Origin: Sinonovacula constricta
Lineage: Eukaryota > Mollusca > Bivalvia > Cardiida > Solecurtidae
Assembly (NCBI GenBank): GCA_007844125.1
Contig: CM017558.1
Span: 31,263,197 to 31,327,196 of the forward strand
Direction: 5' to 3'
DNA: 64,000 nucleotides
The notes below the pieces were generated by a model. That model was not told the origin of the DNA, searched no databases, and saw only the letters and a program-made list of their open reading frames with translations. The number at the start of each line of letters is the position of its first letter. Positions within the stretch are counted from its first letter, which is position 1. Below are positions 24,371-37,590 of this stretch, in pieces. The translations under genes were made by a program, and so were the position numbers.

Positions 24371-25939
24371 CTTTTTCGTTTTTAACTTCTGTAATTTGAA
24401 ATACTGAATACGTTTGAAATATGAACATGTTCTGTTCTTTTTATTAAAAAAAACTCAAACAAACAATAAATGACATGTAATCACAAAAAAAAAGATGAAA
24501 TGTTATGGTTAAACACATACTCGAACCTTCATCACAACAACTTAAACGAAACCGATCTAAAGGAAATATATCAATAAACATAAAAATATATAAGGACGTA
24601 CAGAAATTTGTATAATAAATCATTAATAATATCCAAATTGTATTTTATTACAGAAAATGGCTGACAAACTGATTTGTCAATTACTTTCTCTTCCAACGAG
24701 CTCCCGGCACGATCGAACTGGAAGGTCATCCCTTGGGTGATTGAGCAACCGGGGGTTGACTTTACTTATATTTATTATAATTTGAAATAGTTGCATTCTT
24801 CCTGGTTAAACTAAACGTCTTTAAAGATGTCTACCATTTATTCGAACTGTTTAAGAAGATCAACTCTATTCAACTGGCTAAATATGTTATAGAAAAAGGC
24901 AAAACAATTAAAATTATTAAACAGGCAGGATAAACGAAGTTTATATAACGTTAGGTTATAGGTAATTGTATCTGTAAGATAAATTAATACTCTAGTGACA
25001 CATTACAGAACAGAGGTTATACAATAACGCAAAAATGTATGAAACATTGTAAGACTATTAATGCAATACGTATTAATGAAATAAATATACAGTCGAACTT
25101 CGGTTATTCGCCGATTAACTTTACTTAAAACAATGCATGGGTTGGAATAATCCAAATTGCCTCCACTTAAAATATTTGACTAGGAGTCCGCCATGTTGAT
25201 TCTCCGCCGTAACGTGCAAGAATCAAGGTATATATCATACTATGTTTCACACAGAAAGATAAGAAAAGTTATTTGGTGGGAAAACAAATGGAATAACATC
25301 ATATTTTATATTTCACTATTTTCAAAATAAAATCAGATACAAATATATGCATGTATGTATTAAGTATTGTCGAATAGACGTGATGTTATTATCGTCGAAA
25401 AACTGCAACATAAATGCATAATGGTGGCAAGCACATATAATAAAATCTCGTAGTATTAAATTGTAGCTGATCTAGGCATCCCTTTCATGCTGGATTGTTC
25501 AGCTAATATTTCACCCGTTATGCTTGCCATTTCTTAATTGAGACAGATGACGATACACTGTGGCCGACCTGTAAAGTGAGCTGACGTTGGATAAGATGTG
25601 TGAAGAAAGCATTATAGCTGAATGTTGGGGACCAAACTTGACTTCGAATAATGCAGAAACTTTGATTAATGCAAATAAATAATCAGAGGTTTTCTACAAT
25701 AAATGATGTAAGGAAAGATTCGGTACCGGCCAATAACTGCGAACAATGCCTCGGCTTCGTAAAACCAGAGTTTTAATAACCGAGGTTCGACTATATTCAT
25801 TCCGGTGAAAGTTGTTTGTTGACAAAGAAAATTACTTGTGAAAACCTCGAATTTCGAACCAAATAGAGCCTTAAAGAAAGAAGCATACAGATGCATGTAA
25901 ATATCACAAAGCATTTTCAAAAATATTGTACAAACATAA

Positions 25940-25994
25940 CATATACATGAACATATTCCATAAGAAAGACGTAAATCACAAAGCTGGTTCTCAT
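25940..25994 (-). pseudogene. Second signal-peptide exon with dead donor
   Basis: The same 55-nt exon architecture as 21,338-21,392, encoding MRTSFVIYVFLMEYVHVY. The donor GT is changed to TT and the hydrophobic core now contains Glu. About 150 bp of upstream flank is also alignable with the 21.4-21.6 kb flank. It is a relic of a duplicated 5' end, from a lost neighbouring gene or an abandoned alternative first exon. Confidence 0.55.
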
Positions 25995-26770
25995 TTCATA
26001 CGTAAACGTTAAAAATGAGCAAAATAACATTCAAAACTTAACTTGAATTCAGCTTGTTGTAAGGCTTCACGAACACAATGCATACAGCTACAAAACAAGG
26101 ACGGACAAAACTGATTGTTAGCCATTGTCTTTCTTAAAGGGAAAGAGAACATTCAAGCTGGAAACTTATTTCCTCAATCAGCGACCACTTGTTGGTTTAT
26201 CATGGTTTATTGTATTATTAAATTATCTAATAGTTTTTGTCTTTCCTTTGTATGGTGATGTGTTTAATAATGTAATTTCAGTATTTCAATACATTGTTTT
26301 ATATTTAAAAAGTAATTGTATTTGCATTACTAAGACTGTGCCCTACTTGGTTGAATCCTCTGACTTAAAGTTAACCAATAAAGCGATAGAGAATAAAGTG
26401 ACTTAACGCTACGTCGAAATGTGTTTACAATGATACACATTGCTAACTTTCTTGTATAAATAGAACACCCACAATTATGGTAAAAACGTGACGTTCAACT
26501 ACATATTCGCGTCATATGCATCGCTGGTAGACTAGAAGAATCATTTCAATGTTTAAACAAACTCGATCACATTTAAAATCGATCCCAATAAATGTATGAA
26601 GCAGCAAATGGAATTGTCTTGAGAGAAAGAGATAGTTTTAACACAAACTGTACTGCTTTCATGTCAGCCATTTGAAACAATAGGGTTTTGAGCTGTAAGA
26701 ATTAAAAAAATACTTCTCAAATGTTGTTATAACTGTTCACTGATTATGTTGAAGACTTGTCTTTTTAATG

Positions 26771-26772
26771 GA

Positions 26773-26846
<74 letters not shown>

Positions 26847-27035
26847 TATGTATGTGTGTATGTGTGTGTGTGTGCTTTATGCATGTATGTATGTGTGTGT
26901 ATGCATGGTAGCATGCATGTATGTATGTATGTTTGTTTGTGTGTATGTATGTATGTATGTATGTATGTATGTATGTATGTATGTATGTATGTATGTATGT
27001 ATGTATGTATGTATGTATGTATGTATGTATGTATG

Positions 27036-27070
<35 letters not shown>

Positions 27071-27118
27071 ATGTATGCATGTATGTATTATGTATGTATT
27101 TATGTATGTATGTATGTA

Positions 27119-27201
<83 letters not shown>

Positions 27202-27341
27202 ATGCATGCATGTATGTATGTATGTATGTATGTATGTATGTATGTATGTATGTATGTATGTATGTATGTATGTATGTATGTATGTATGTATGTATGTATG
27301 TATGTATGTATGTATGTATGTATGTATGTATGTATGTGTAC

Positions 27342-27376
<35 letters not shown>

Positions 27377-27450
27377 TGTATGTATGTATGTATGTATGTA
27401 TGTATGTATGTATGTATGTATGTATGTATGTATGTGTATATATATGTATG

Positions 27451-27484
<34 letters not shown>

Positions 27485-27660
27485 TGTATGTATGTATGTA
27501 TGTATGTATGTATGTATGTATGTATGTATGTATGTATGTATGTATGTATGTATGTATGTATGTATGTATGTATGTATGTATGTATGTATGTATGTATGTA
27601 TGTATGTATGTATGTATGTATGTATGTATGTGTATGTATGTATTTATGTATGTATGTATA
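26771..27660. repeat. Very long (GT)n/(GTAT)n satellite tract
   Basis: About 890 bp of alternating GT blocks and GTAT tetranucleotide blocks with a short GCGT block near 27,172. Purine-pyrimidine alternation throughout. Six-frame translations give only low-complexity Cys/Val/Tyr or Thr/His strings, which are not genes. Confidence 0.98.
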
Positions 27661-28239
27661 TTTGTTTTCTTTCCCGTTTCTTAAAAAGGAAGAAGGTAGC
27701 TAGTTTTCTTTTTAAGGAAGGATTGAGTACAATTATGATGATATTTGTAGTTGCATACAAGAGGCACATAAGAAAAGGTCCTATAAGATGTTTAAATCTA
27801 CACTACCTCTAGACAAATGCAAATAGGGTAAATGTAAAAGTGACAAAAACACAGAGACGAGACATAACACACACACACAAAATAAACATCAAGCAAAGTT
27901 TTAATATTCCGAACAAAACATGGGTGCTTTCCCTTAGATGATTCATAAGCTTGAAATACAGTTCTAGCCAACAGGTATGAGGCACGTTTAATGTGAAACA
28001 AATGAATATCATCTTAAAAATTGCTATTAGTGTCTAGACATGGCTAGAAATACGTTAGGTCATGATGACTGTACATATTAAAAGTTGTATCTGGTGACGT
28101 ATTAAAGTGTTTATAAAGTTGATCAAGTTAGCGTTGGATGTGAATTCCTCAGTAGAAAATAAAGTCAAAGCTTTGACAAACAGAACACAGAAATTGAGAA
28201 AACACAGTTATTTTATTTTATAGATGGTAGTTCCTTTTT

Positions 28240-29040
28240 CAGACTTTATGTTTTAGTATCTTTTCATTTGCCTCCCTGCACGTAATTGTAAAGCATTGTC
28301 ATGTTTAAACTAGCTTTGCAATTTATTTCATCAACAGTTTAGTCGAGCCCAACGATTTAAATGCAATTCAAGACGCAGTATCTTCTGTTGTATAACTTGG
28401 AATTATGGATCCACATTGCTTAAAAAAATCCTTCTTACCTAAAGTAATCCTCTGAATAAGTTTACAATGTATCCGTTTTTGGAAAACCCATCGTAACGCC
28501 AAAATCTTTGCTCGGGTTTTTTTTTTTCATATATATGCGTTCAATATCTGTTTATAGAAAACAAAAATATATTTAAATTGTCGCTATTCTAAAATACTTT
28601 TATTCCGAAGAGAGTGATTAAATGAAGTTTGTCTTTCACTCTTTTATTTTCCAAATATTTAATGCATTATAAAATACTCCAGTAACACGTGTTGTTTCTT
28701 TTAGTAGATGTAGTTGACTTTGCAAGACCAGACTAAATTGTGATTAGTCAAACTGAGCAATGCCACTTTTAATTTGACCGAAAGTTTAACAAGTCGATGC
28801 CATTGGGTACAGTTAGACAGCCCATGGCGTCACCCCAGTCACATAGCGGGTTTCTTTTTAGCCCTTGTTATGAGGATTCGGGATGTAAATTATCATAATT
28901 AGAAGCCGTCATCATATGCAGTGTTACAGACATTGTTTGAGTAAATTGGCCTTGACTGTCATACATTGCAGACTAACAAAGTTCGATCGCAATGTTTCCT
29001 TATTCCGAACACATTGTACAGTCATTAAATCCATAAAAAT
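28240..29040. repeat. Older intergenic duplication, left copy
   Basis: Aligns in the same orientation with 36,830-37,590. Shared stretches include GTTGACTTTGCAAGA, CATATGCAGTGTT, CATTGTTTGAGTAAATTGGC and AGTCATTAAATCC-type ends. Clearly more diverged than copies A and B. Confidence 0.7.
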
Positions 29041-30359
29041 ATGTATTGGTCTTCCTTTCCTTAAGCCTTAGTAAGTACGTTCGTTCTGACAATTTACGCC
29101 CCTGTTCAACATTTAACTGTAAGGCTTTCAAAAACAAGACAGTAGAAAAGATCATATTCTGTTCATCGCGTATCGTTGTCAAGCCGACCGTATACATGCA
29201 AAGGCAGGTTAATATTCAGGACATTACAATCAATTTTTAAATGAAAGGTCAAGGTAATAGGTCTGGCCTCCGGTAGGATTTTTTCACTCTGCCGAAAAAT
29301 TATATTTTCCATCGTTAAACTAGCCTTTTTCCATTTTCTTTTGATGCCAGAAAGATGGTGGATATATGAAGTAAATTAAAGTGGTGTGCTTGGAGAGAAA
29401 TGAACTAGTAATCTATTAAGGATATCCAAGTGAAAATTTAAATTAAAATTCAAAACATATGTGTTAGAGTTATAGGAAATACCTGTATATTAACTTCAAC
29501 CCCCCCCCCCCCCCCGTTCTACTATTTTTGATACTTGCTGGTATATTGTGTTGCACTGCACTGTGTTACAATATGAAATAAGGCCATTGATAGGGTATAT
29601 TATTGGTGCTTTTAGTTTCTCTGAATCAGTTGAAAACTCAAACTTAATGTTTTATGCCATTAAATACTAATTAAAACCCCAACTGAATGTTCATTAAACA
29701 AGCAAGACAAACAAGTGTCTCCATCCGAGTGATTTTCTTTTACACAAATCGACAATATAAACAACAAATATAATCAAGCGAATTTCAACGGGAAATACCG
29801 ATAGTTTACAGAATCTGTCGAAACTTGGCCGAGAACATTGCATACTTTGTATACGAAGACAGGCCCGCCAAGGTGAAACACGTGTTGACAAGATGCCGTC
29901 TTAAACGGTGAGTATTGCTATTCTGTTTGTGACAATTTGGTGGTGAACATGTATGATTATTTTGTTGTTTGTTATTGATTCAACGCATTATGGCTAAAAG
30001 GTTTCGAAAGTGGGTAAGTGAGTGTGAATGAAGCTGGGATCAAACATGTTCTTTCATGATGAAGAGTGAAGATTTTATTATGGAACGAAAAGTGTAAAAC
30101 TAATTTTCACCAGAAAATCAATTCTTACCAATGTGAATAGCTTTTATACTTATAAAGGCATGACAAATCAGAAAAAAGTTGACTTGCCTGCTTAGGGGAA
30201 AGTTGTAAAAAAGAGTATACATGTCATCAAGCCGAATTGCACGTGAATGTTTGGAGCCCTTCATAGAAGTTTACATTGAAACACAGACCGCCGATTTTGT
30301 AACTTTGGTAGGGATAACATACATGCCTTCTCCTTAGATATTTTTAAAGTGAATTAGGT

Positions 30360-30430
30360 ACAGCTGGTCAAATGAGCATTTTTATTTCACCTGAGCATAC
30401 ACTCAAGGTGAGCTAATGAAAAGTTGCTCA
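30360..30430. repeat. Possible dispersed bivalve repeat fragment
   Basis: Contains TTCACCTGAGCATACACTC followed by AAGGTGAGCT, an imperfect palindrome resembling a short dispersed motif known from bivalve genomes. Recognition from memory, not verified. Confidence 0.3.
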
Positions 30431-30563
30431 AAGAGTTTTGATCTGTTAAAACATGTAGCTGGGAGGTAGGACATTGTCCATTTATGACTTTGTAGTAAAA
30501 AGTAATTGAAACTGACTGTCCAAATGTTGCTTGTGTGCATTTACATTTAGTATGATTATTCTA

Positions 30564-31010
30564 GACCGGACCCGGCAGCGCAATCGATAGATCGTAGCCA
30601 CGAGGAAATGAAGACCCCTGGTTCAATCATATCATGGTCTGCGACATACCAAAATCATTAGACATGATAGTAGCATTGCTCCCTCTCTAACGCTCAATCA
30701 AATAAAAGGATAGCTATACAACTGGTCTGCCCGGTGTCAGAATAATGGGACTTGGTTTGATCTTCATGGCATGCTATATTTACAATGGTTGACTCAGACC
30801 TGGTAGGGCAAACGGTAGAGGTTTGGCTCCAGATACCGGATACCCTGGGTTAGATCCCATGCTTTGACATAAAAATCGTAATGATCTAGCTCCCTTGCTG
30901 ACGCCCGAGCACATATAAAGGTAGTTCGGGTTGGGCAGAAATCAGTACAATGGAACTGGGTTGGGTGCCCGGGGTTTATGGCATGCTATGCACAGTTAAT
31001 GCAGCATTAT
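30564..31010 (+). mobile_element. Two tandem tRNA-derived SINE copies
   Basis: Two related units of about 220 bp, starting near 30,564 and 30,791. Each has tRNA-like promoter boxes: A-box-like GCGCAATCGATAG or AGGGCAAACGGTAGAGG, and B-box-like CTGGTTCAATC or TGGGTTAGATCCC. Both share the downstream body ending ATGGCATGCTAT. Neither folds as an intact tRNA by eye. Confidence 0.55.
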
Positions 31011-32704
31011 ATCTGTTTTAAGTGGACATCATCTGCAAATAACTGAATTGTGCTGCTTGAACAATAAACCCAATAGATACTTATTCAGGTCTTTAAATAT
31101 AACTGATATTTCTTGCTTACTATAACTTAAAAATATCTATGACACCTATGTGAGCGATATGGGTCGTTGTGGCTCTCTTGCACTGTTTGAGTTTCAAAAA
31201 GCAAGGCCTTGATCAACCAAATGAATAAAATAATATGGTATAGCCTGTGACCCCTATGTGTTATAATTATATATGATAACTAACTGCCCTTCAAAATGTT
31301 GTTGTTGTTTGTTTTTGAGGCTCATAGTGCTGCTGAGAGGTGTTGCTGCTCAGATGTTTCAATGAGACGAGAAAAAATGTGTGTGTTTTTAAATAGTTTT
31401 GTACTTTAGGCAATTAGCATTTGCTTGTCTTTTACAACAATAAAAGAGTGAGTAACGGACCTGTATCTGAGTTTTGCCGCAGACCAACTCAGTAGCAATA
31501 GACTGTGCTGACCTTCCTTGTTGTAACAACTTAATTGCAGTAACACTGCTCTAACGTAAAATAAACATTTTTTTAAGACATGTCAAGACAAAATGACCAG
31601 TATTTCAGTATTGAGTCATGCAAAGACTAATTTACCATTAAAAATCGAATTTATAGTCAGACATCCTAAACAATGACAGTTTGCATTTAGCACTTAACGT
31701 AAACATTTTTTAAAGTAAGCAATCAATACAGTGATATGTTTTAATCTTTCGACCAATTAAGGAAAACAAACCAACTCGTTAACATCATCAATAGTTGACA
31801 CTTCTTTCACACGTTCCCGCAATACCCTAGATCTACAACGGCATATTTGTAGCATGCAGCTGGTTTCCCATCCAACTGCAACTTGATTCCAATTAACACC
31901 TTCTCAACAAGATACAAGCAGTGATCAGCCGACCGCGTGACATTTCTGGTGTACGCGACAGACTTTTCTAAAAATAGCTGCACTGGTGTTGCTACGCAGA
32001 GGTTAAACTAGCCTCAGGAAAGAGATTTACACGGCCGCTTACCGCTTCGCGGAGGAGTTGCTGCTTAGAGGTAGCGCTGCTTAGAGGTGCCGCTTCGAGA
32101 GGTTTTACTGTATATGTTTCTTGCTAAATTTCATTTGTATTTGTCAGTCACAAACAATACAATAATTGGCATGATAGTGACACATCAATTTAAATACCTA
32201 AGTGTTGATGTTAGCCCATAAGTGGTTCTGTTTGTCTAAGGCAAAACTTTGATAGTCACTTTAACATGGCAATATTTTGGTGCAGCATGGAGGCTGCATG
32301 TATTTTTCATTTAGAAAAAGTACATGTGTTATGGTAGTTTTATAAATCAAAAGCCCTGTAGGCGTATGGTTTCATCACAGTCATGTCATGCTAAAGTCTT
32401 TGAAAATGTGCTAGCTCGTCTCCATCGTTAATACTTTATCTCTCATTGTATGGGTAGTGTACAGACATGATAGTGTGGTATCAAGGAGGTAGTGGGGAGG
32501 GGGTGGGGAGGCAAAACACGACTACACTAGTGCATGTCTGTAAAAATAGTGTACTAACTAAAATAACTATCTTGTCATACAACTTATTTTCTTTAAATGA
32601 AGCAGATACATATCTTGTTATTTTTTGCTTTGAGATTGTTAATTTGATTTTGTTGATCATTTAAGTGATTTTGAGACACCGGTTAGAAGAAGGGATGTTT
32701 TGAC

Positions 32705-33479
32705 TAGGGATATCAACGGATATACGGATATCCGGATATCCGTTCGAATCATCGGATATCCGAATCGACTTTGGTATCCGGATATTCGCTTAAAAATGTA
32801 AAATTTTAAACATTTAATTAAATGTTTTGGCCGTTTTGCTAAGTTATCTTTCTGCTGTCATGTCAGTGTGCATTCACGCATACGCAGGTGTAACGGATTA
32901 TCGGCAGGTGGTGACAGGTGGTGACACGCAGTATTGTATAGTTGGCTTCACAGTTTTAGAAATGTGCTAAAGCATGATAGCATGTATAATAACATGCTAA
33001 TTAACCGCCAACGTTTGAAGCTTCTACTGATCCATTTTGTTTAGCGAATACTACCTTTAATTTTGTTGATGAACTTCACAGTTTCAGAAATGTGCTAAAG
33101 CTTATGTAAAATAATTTGCCAATTAACAGCCATTGTTTGAAGCTATTACTTATCCATTTTGATTAAGGATTATTATCTTTACTTTCGTTTGTTCGGCTTT
33201 ATTAAGAAGAGATAGAGCTACAATTACAATTAACAGGTTTGTCGGCAAAGATCAGTTACTCATGTTTAATTAAGTCCGTTTGGATTGTATAAAGGAATTG
33301 ATGAATTTATTATGTTTTCATTCGATCACGGTGATCTTGACATTCACTTCCTAAACAAATCATTAGTTATGCCTTCCAATCTTCAGTCCGATGTTTGGCG
33401 ACATTTTGTGAGGTCCGTAGACAAATTCAACGCAAAATGTTATTACTGTAAATTTATGTTTATATATATATATAAGTAA
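32705..33479 (+). mobile_element. hAT-like element remnant with BED zinc finger
   Basis: The left end TAGGGATATCAACGGATA, followed by repeated GGATATCC palindromes, resembles hAT terminal sequences. At 33,285-33,479 a frame contains SDVWRHFVRSVDKF and AKCYYCK, the start of a BED zinc finger (S..W.HF, C..C); the His pair is missing. No right terminus or transposase core was found, so this is a fragment. Confidence 0.4.
32946..33195. repeat. Two-copy tandem repeat, about 128-bp period
   Basis: The block CTTCACAGTTTTAGAAATGT near 32,946 recurs at 33,074 as CTTCACAGTTTCAGAAATGT. CCATTTTG and CGTTTGAAGCT-type segments repeat in the same order. It lies within the hAT-like region. Confidence 0.65.
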
Positions 33480-34821
33480 GATGTTATTAAGATAGAACTG
33501 AAATAAGAAATTAAATATGTGTTTTAAGAACATTGCAAGTAAGTGAAGACCAGGGTGGTGGATTGCAGGCTCAACTTAATTGCTGTTTTAATACTTCATT
33601 GTATTATCATGTTTTAGGTTGTGCCTATGTTGAAAAATAAATAATTCAAATGTAACATCATTGTTTTTGATTATGACATTTTCATCCACACCAGATTGCC
33701 TTATTCTTTCCATTTTGCCTTCAGCACTCACCAGTGAAGAATGCAGATATAATTTGCTGCTTTCTTTATGTTGCTATACAACCCATCAGCATTGTACCAG
33801 TAACTTCTGTGCCTTTATTGGTTGCAAAGAAAATACCATTATAATTTACATCAGAGTATTTAGTTGACGAGGAAAAAAACTAAATCCGTTGTTCTTATAA
33901 AGTGTATATAATATAATAAAATATGCATTTGCTGGGAGACAACAACTTCCATAACTGTTTTTGTTTTGTAATCAAACTTGTTTTTGTCAAATGTAAAGTC
34001 ACACTAAATATCAATATGTTCAAATTGGCAACTTTAAGCAACTTATTTAGGAAATGACTCCTTTTTTCTCGGTATAACCACCGGTAGCATATCACAGCTA
34101 AAATATCTACCCAAATGAAGTTGTCACTCTCAATGGAAAACTATCCCATGCCGTGAGCGTTAAAATCGTGTATTTAACTTAGGGGGCTCCCTAATCACAA
34201 GAAATTTTAAAGAAACAATGTAAGACTTAGTCTTCAGAACATTATTTCAGCCTATAAGACAGATATACTGTTTTATGTTCTCTAGTTGGCAATACTGAAT
34301 AACTATTAACATAATCTTTAAATTCCATTTGGGCTGCAGTACACCAGTGGTTCTACCAGGAAATTTGTAATGGGTCTTACTACACCACTGTAGTTGGACA
34401 TCATTGTTATGAGCCACTTGACTTACGGTCATGCATTTCGAAATCAGCAAAAAATGACAGTTGAGCGGTGAAGTTGCATTGAATGGCATCTTTTAATGAA
34501 GGACTAGACTCGGGTCCCTGTTGCGGCAAACAACTTGATATCAGTTGCTGTTTGCATTTTACGATATTATCTCATATCTAGGTTTCTAAATTTAATCATC
34601 AAACACTTTGAGTGATTGAAACAAAATTCATCCCAACCTTTCCTGATTTGTCATTGAGCATTGCATTCTCATTCATTAATTTATCTCACATATTGGATAG
34701 TCCTCTATAGCGTTCATGATCTTTATAAATGTAAACCCATATGAAAATTATGTTTAAACTCTATAAATTTTATGAGAATGACAATATTCTTGCTGATTCA
34801 TTGAATGGTTTGTATGTTTGT

Positions 34822-34896
34822 GAGCCTCGTCAAGATTCAAACCATCGGCCTCCCAAATGCTAGCTGATTGCTTTACTAACTGAGCTAAACAGGCTG
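34822..34896 (-). mobile_element. tRNA-like SINE head
   Basis: The minus strand reads GCCTGTTTAGCTCAGTTAG, a tRNA-type A box, and later GATGGTTTGAATCTTG, a B box, with a short complementary GCC/GGC pair at the ends. The stems are too imperfect for a tRNA gene. Confidence 0.4.
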
Positions 34897-35740
34897 TGTT
34901 AATAAACTACCCTTGAAATGGTTACACTTCTCTCCCCTAGCACACAGTTATTCACCACATCTCTGGTTCTAGTATACACCACCGTTTAATATCACAACAC
35001 ATCCAGGCTACTGCAAAGTAGGCCATGACGCAAAATATAACAGGCGCAGAAGTGGCGTCTCTATGGCAATTTAAACCACAGACATATCCAATACTAGCAT
35101 AAGAATATATGACAAATTCCTAACAATAGGGAATTTGTTAACAAACTATCAATGTATCTGATTCAGAAATATGACCATAAAAATACTAATTTGCTGCTTA
35201 TTAATCCGATTTACTTTATATTTCATTTGATTTGTGAACTATAATTTTAAAGTGTCAGTAATAAGGTAACTTGAAGGGTTTACAACTTATTGATAATCAC
35301 CGTGTTTAGTGGTGAGCATTTGTATATTGCTCAAAACGGTCTTTAATATTTTATGAATGATTTACGTCACCGAAGTGAGCAGTCATCGGCATGCAATGAA
35401 TACATGTTTTGTAATGGTCCAACAACAAACAAGCACGTACCATTTGAAAAATGTCGTATGCATACAGAAACAAGAACTTACACACTGAATAACCGAAATT
35501 AAATTGTTGAACTTCTTATTTTATGCTGATCGTTTCTAGCTGTGACGGCTGCGTCACTTCCTTTTTTTCTAGTTTCGTCCTATAATTGAATCAAGTTCTG
35601 GAAAGTTCTCCTGGTTTAGTTTTACCCTAGCACATTTTTTTCTTGTCACTATCTCTTCGTTTCAGCCAAACACGTTTTTCGTTTTCGATTCAAAATCGTC
35701 TATTGCAACGTGTATACATTCGCCATTGCGTTCACAAGAA

Positions 35741-35752
35741 ACTGCGCATGCG
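35741..35752. promoter_or_regulatory. NRF1-like palindrome
   Basis: CTGCGCATGCG at 35,742-35,752 resembles the TGCGCATGCGCA consensus of NRF1/EWG sites common in animal promoters. It lies 13 bp before an ATG whose frame runs to a donor-like site. Confidence 0.3.
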
Positions 35753-35764
35753 TTATGAATAATC

Positions 35765-35946
35765 ATGAGTCGTGAATATAGGATTTTTACGAGCTCGTTG
35801 ATTGTACGGGATTTTGGTTCGTACAATGTCGAAAGATTTCCACCTCAAACAAATATCGATCGCAATCGGGGTCTAAATAAGATTGTATATGCTCAAAATT
35901 TGAACATTTTCAAACGGAGAGCTATATTTTATCTACTTTTATTTAG
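35765..35946 (+). CDS. Candidate first exon of an unknown gene
   Basis: ATG at 35,765 opens about 60 codons (start MSREYRIFTSSLIVRDFG, end FYLLLF) ending at a strong donor, TTTAG|gtgagt. A promoter-like NRF1 motif lies just upstream. No domain is recognised and no second exon was found. It could be a lncRNA first exon or chance. Confidence 0.2.
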
Positions 35947-36829
35947 GTGAGTTCGAAGTAATAGTAATCTTAAAAGAAATAAAAACAATTCAAAGTTCAA
36001 TTTCTGGTATAATTGTTTGATTTCAGAGTTTGATAAACCTTTTTTATTTAGTTCGCTCGTTTACGATTTGATTGATTAACAAATATTAAGCGTTAGTTTC
36101 AAAATGTAAGATTGTGGTGTTTTTTACATTTCCATGCATTAAACAAGCCGCTACTATTTCTTCTCACAATTACATTTTTAAACAATTTGAGAAATTAATA
36201 TGCTTTGATACCTTTTAGACATATAACACGTAAGAATAAAAGGTATTTTAAAACAGGAGGTCAGCTGTTAGATATTTCCACATTAAATCATCTGCTCGAT
36301 CAAGACTCGAACCCACACTGAAAACAGGTGTAAAAATGATGGCTGTTTGATCTGAAAGTTAAATATATATAAACAGTATAGATGTATTGACTTTAATTTA
36401 ATGTATTGTTTGCTATGTTTTGTTTATTCATTTATCCTCGTAAGCAACACGCATATTTCTGATGTACGGTGTGAAGCGGGTGGCCTCGATCGACACACAC
36501 CTTTTGATGAGGTTATATAATTATAGTTAATATAATAGGAATATACCAGTTGAAAGAATCCCTAAAATGTAAAAATAAGAATGCTCGTAGTACTGCCTAT
36601 TCTGACAAAAGGAATGAGGGAGATAGAGCAGTTATGTTCTGTTTTATAAGGGTATTGGGTAATGTTTTTCTCCAAAAAGTATTTCCAAAATGCTTACCGA
36701 TTCTTCTGCTCCTGCCTTCCTTGTAAATAAGAAGAAAACAATTTGTATCCGGAAAAACACTAGAATTGCCTTGATTTCCTGATGCATATATACGTTTATT
36801 AGATTAAACACACAATGTGCGTAATTGTT

Positions 36830-37590
36830 AAACATTGTCATTTTCAGACTAGTTTTGCTTATTCTTTAGTTAATATAAAGCTTTGATGAGTCCAACGATA
36901 AAAAAGCAATAATAAACAATAAACGATGCAATAATTAACTTTAATATAACACTTACATTATGAATACATTTCCTTGAAATAAAATCTCCATACTTAAATT
37001 TCCACAGCGCCTCTAAACAGTCTTAAAATGTACGTATATTTAACTATTTTTATAAATATGCTTGTATATTTGTTTCACAGAAAACACACAATTTCAAATG
37101 CTATTTTAAGCAAAGGCATGAAAAACGTTGCTATTTGATATTATGTTTTTACTCTAGGGTGAGTAAGAAGATTTGTATTTTTTAATTTCCAAATATCCAA
37201 TACATTATATTTAACTGAAAACAGTGTGGGTATCTTATTTGTATTTCTAACAAGATGATGTTGACTTTGCAAGATCAGTGTTTCTTGAGATAAGCCAAGT
37301 TGGTTTTATGCACTGATGACCGCCGGTTCAACAAGGCGACGTCATCGGCACTGTGAGACAAGGCATGGCATGGCGACATCCCAATCGCAAGGCGGGTTTG
37401 TTTAAACTCGTGTTTTGGGGATTAGGAACGTAAATTAGGATGATTAGAGGCGCTGGCATCATATGCAGTGTTTCAGCCATTGTTTGAGTAAATTGGCCAT
37501 GACTTTCGGACATTAAAGACTGGCAAATGTCACTCTCAATGTTGTCTGAATCCGAACAAATAATACAGCCATTAAATCCTTAACTCAATC
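36830..37590. repeat. Older intergenic duplication, right copy
   Basis: Partner of 28,240-29,040. No coding module was found in either copy. Confidence 0.7.

Larger units (their letters stand above)
21393..25939. other. Upstream of gene I, non-coding
   Basis: Contains the 22.7-kb minisatellite and, on the minus strand at 23,874-23,890, a perfect CAG|GTAAGT preceded by TTACTTTTA, resembling a recursive splice site or an isolated donor. No coding domain recognised. Confidence 0.4.

Noticed and set aside
26746..27812. Open frames of up to 346 codons
   Set aside because: Products of the GT/GTAT satellite; low-complexity repeats in every frame.
34247..34489. 80-codon minus-strand frame
   Set aside because: No recognisable domain, splice context or conservation within the window.
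34822..34896. tRNA gene
   Set aside because: Has A and B boxes but imperfect stems; treated as a SINE head.
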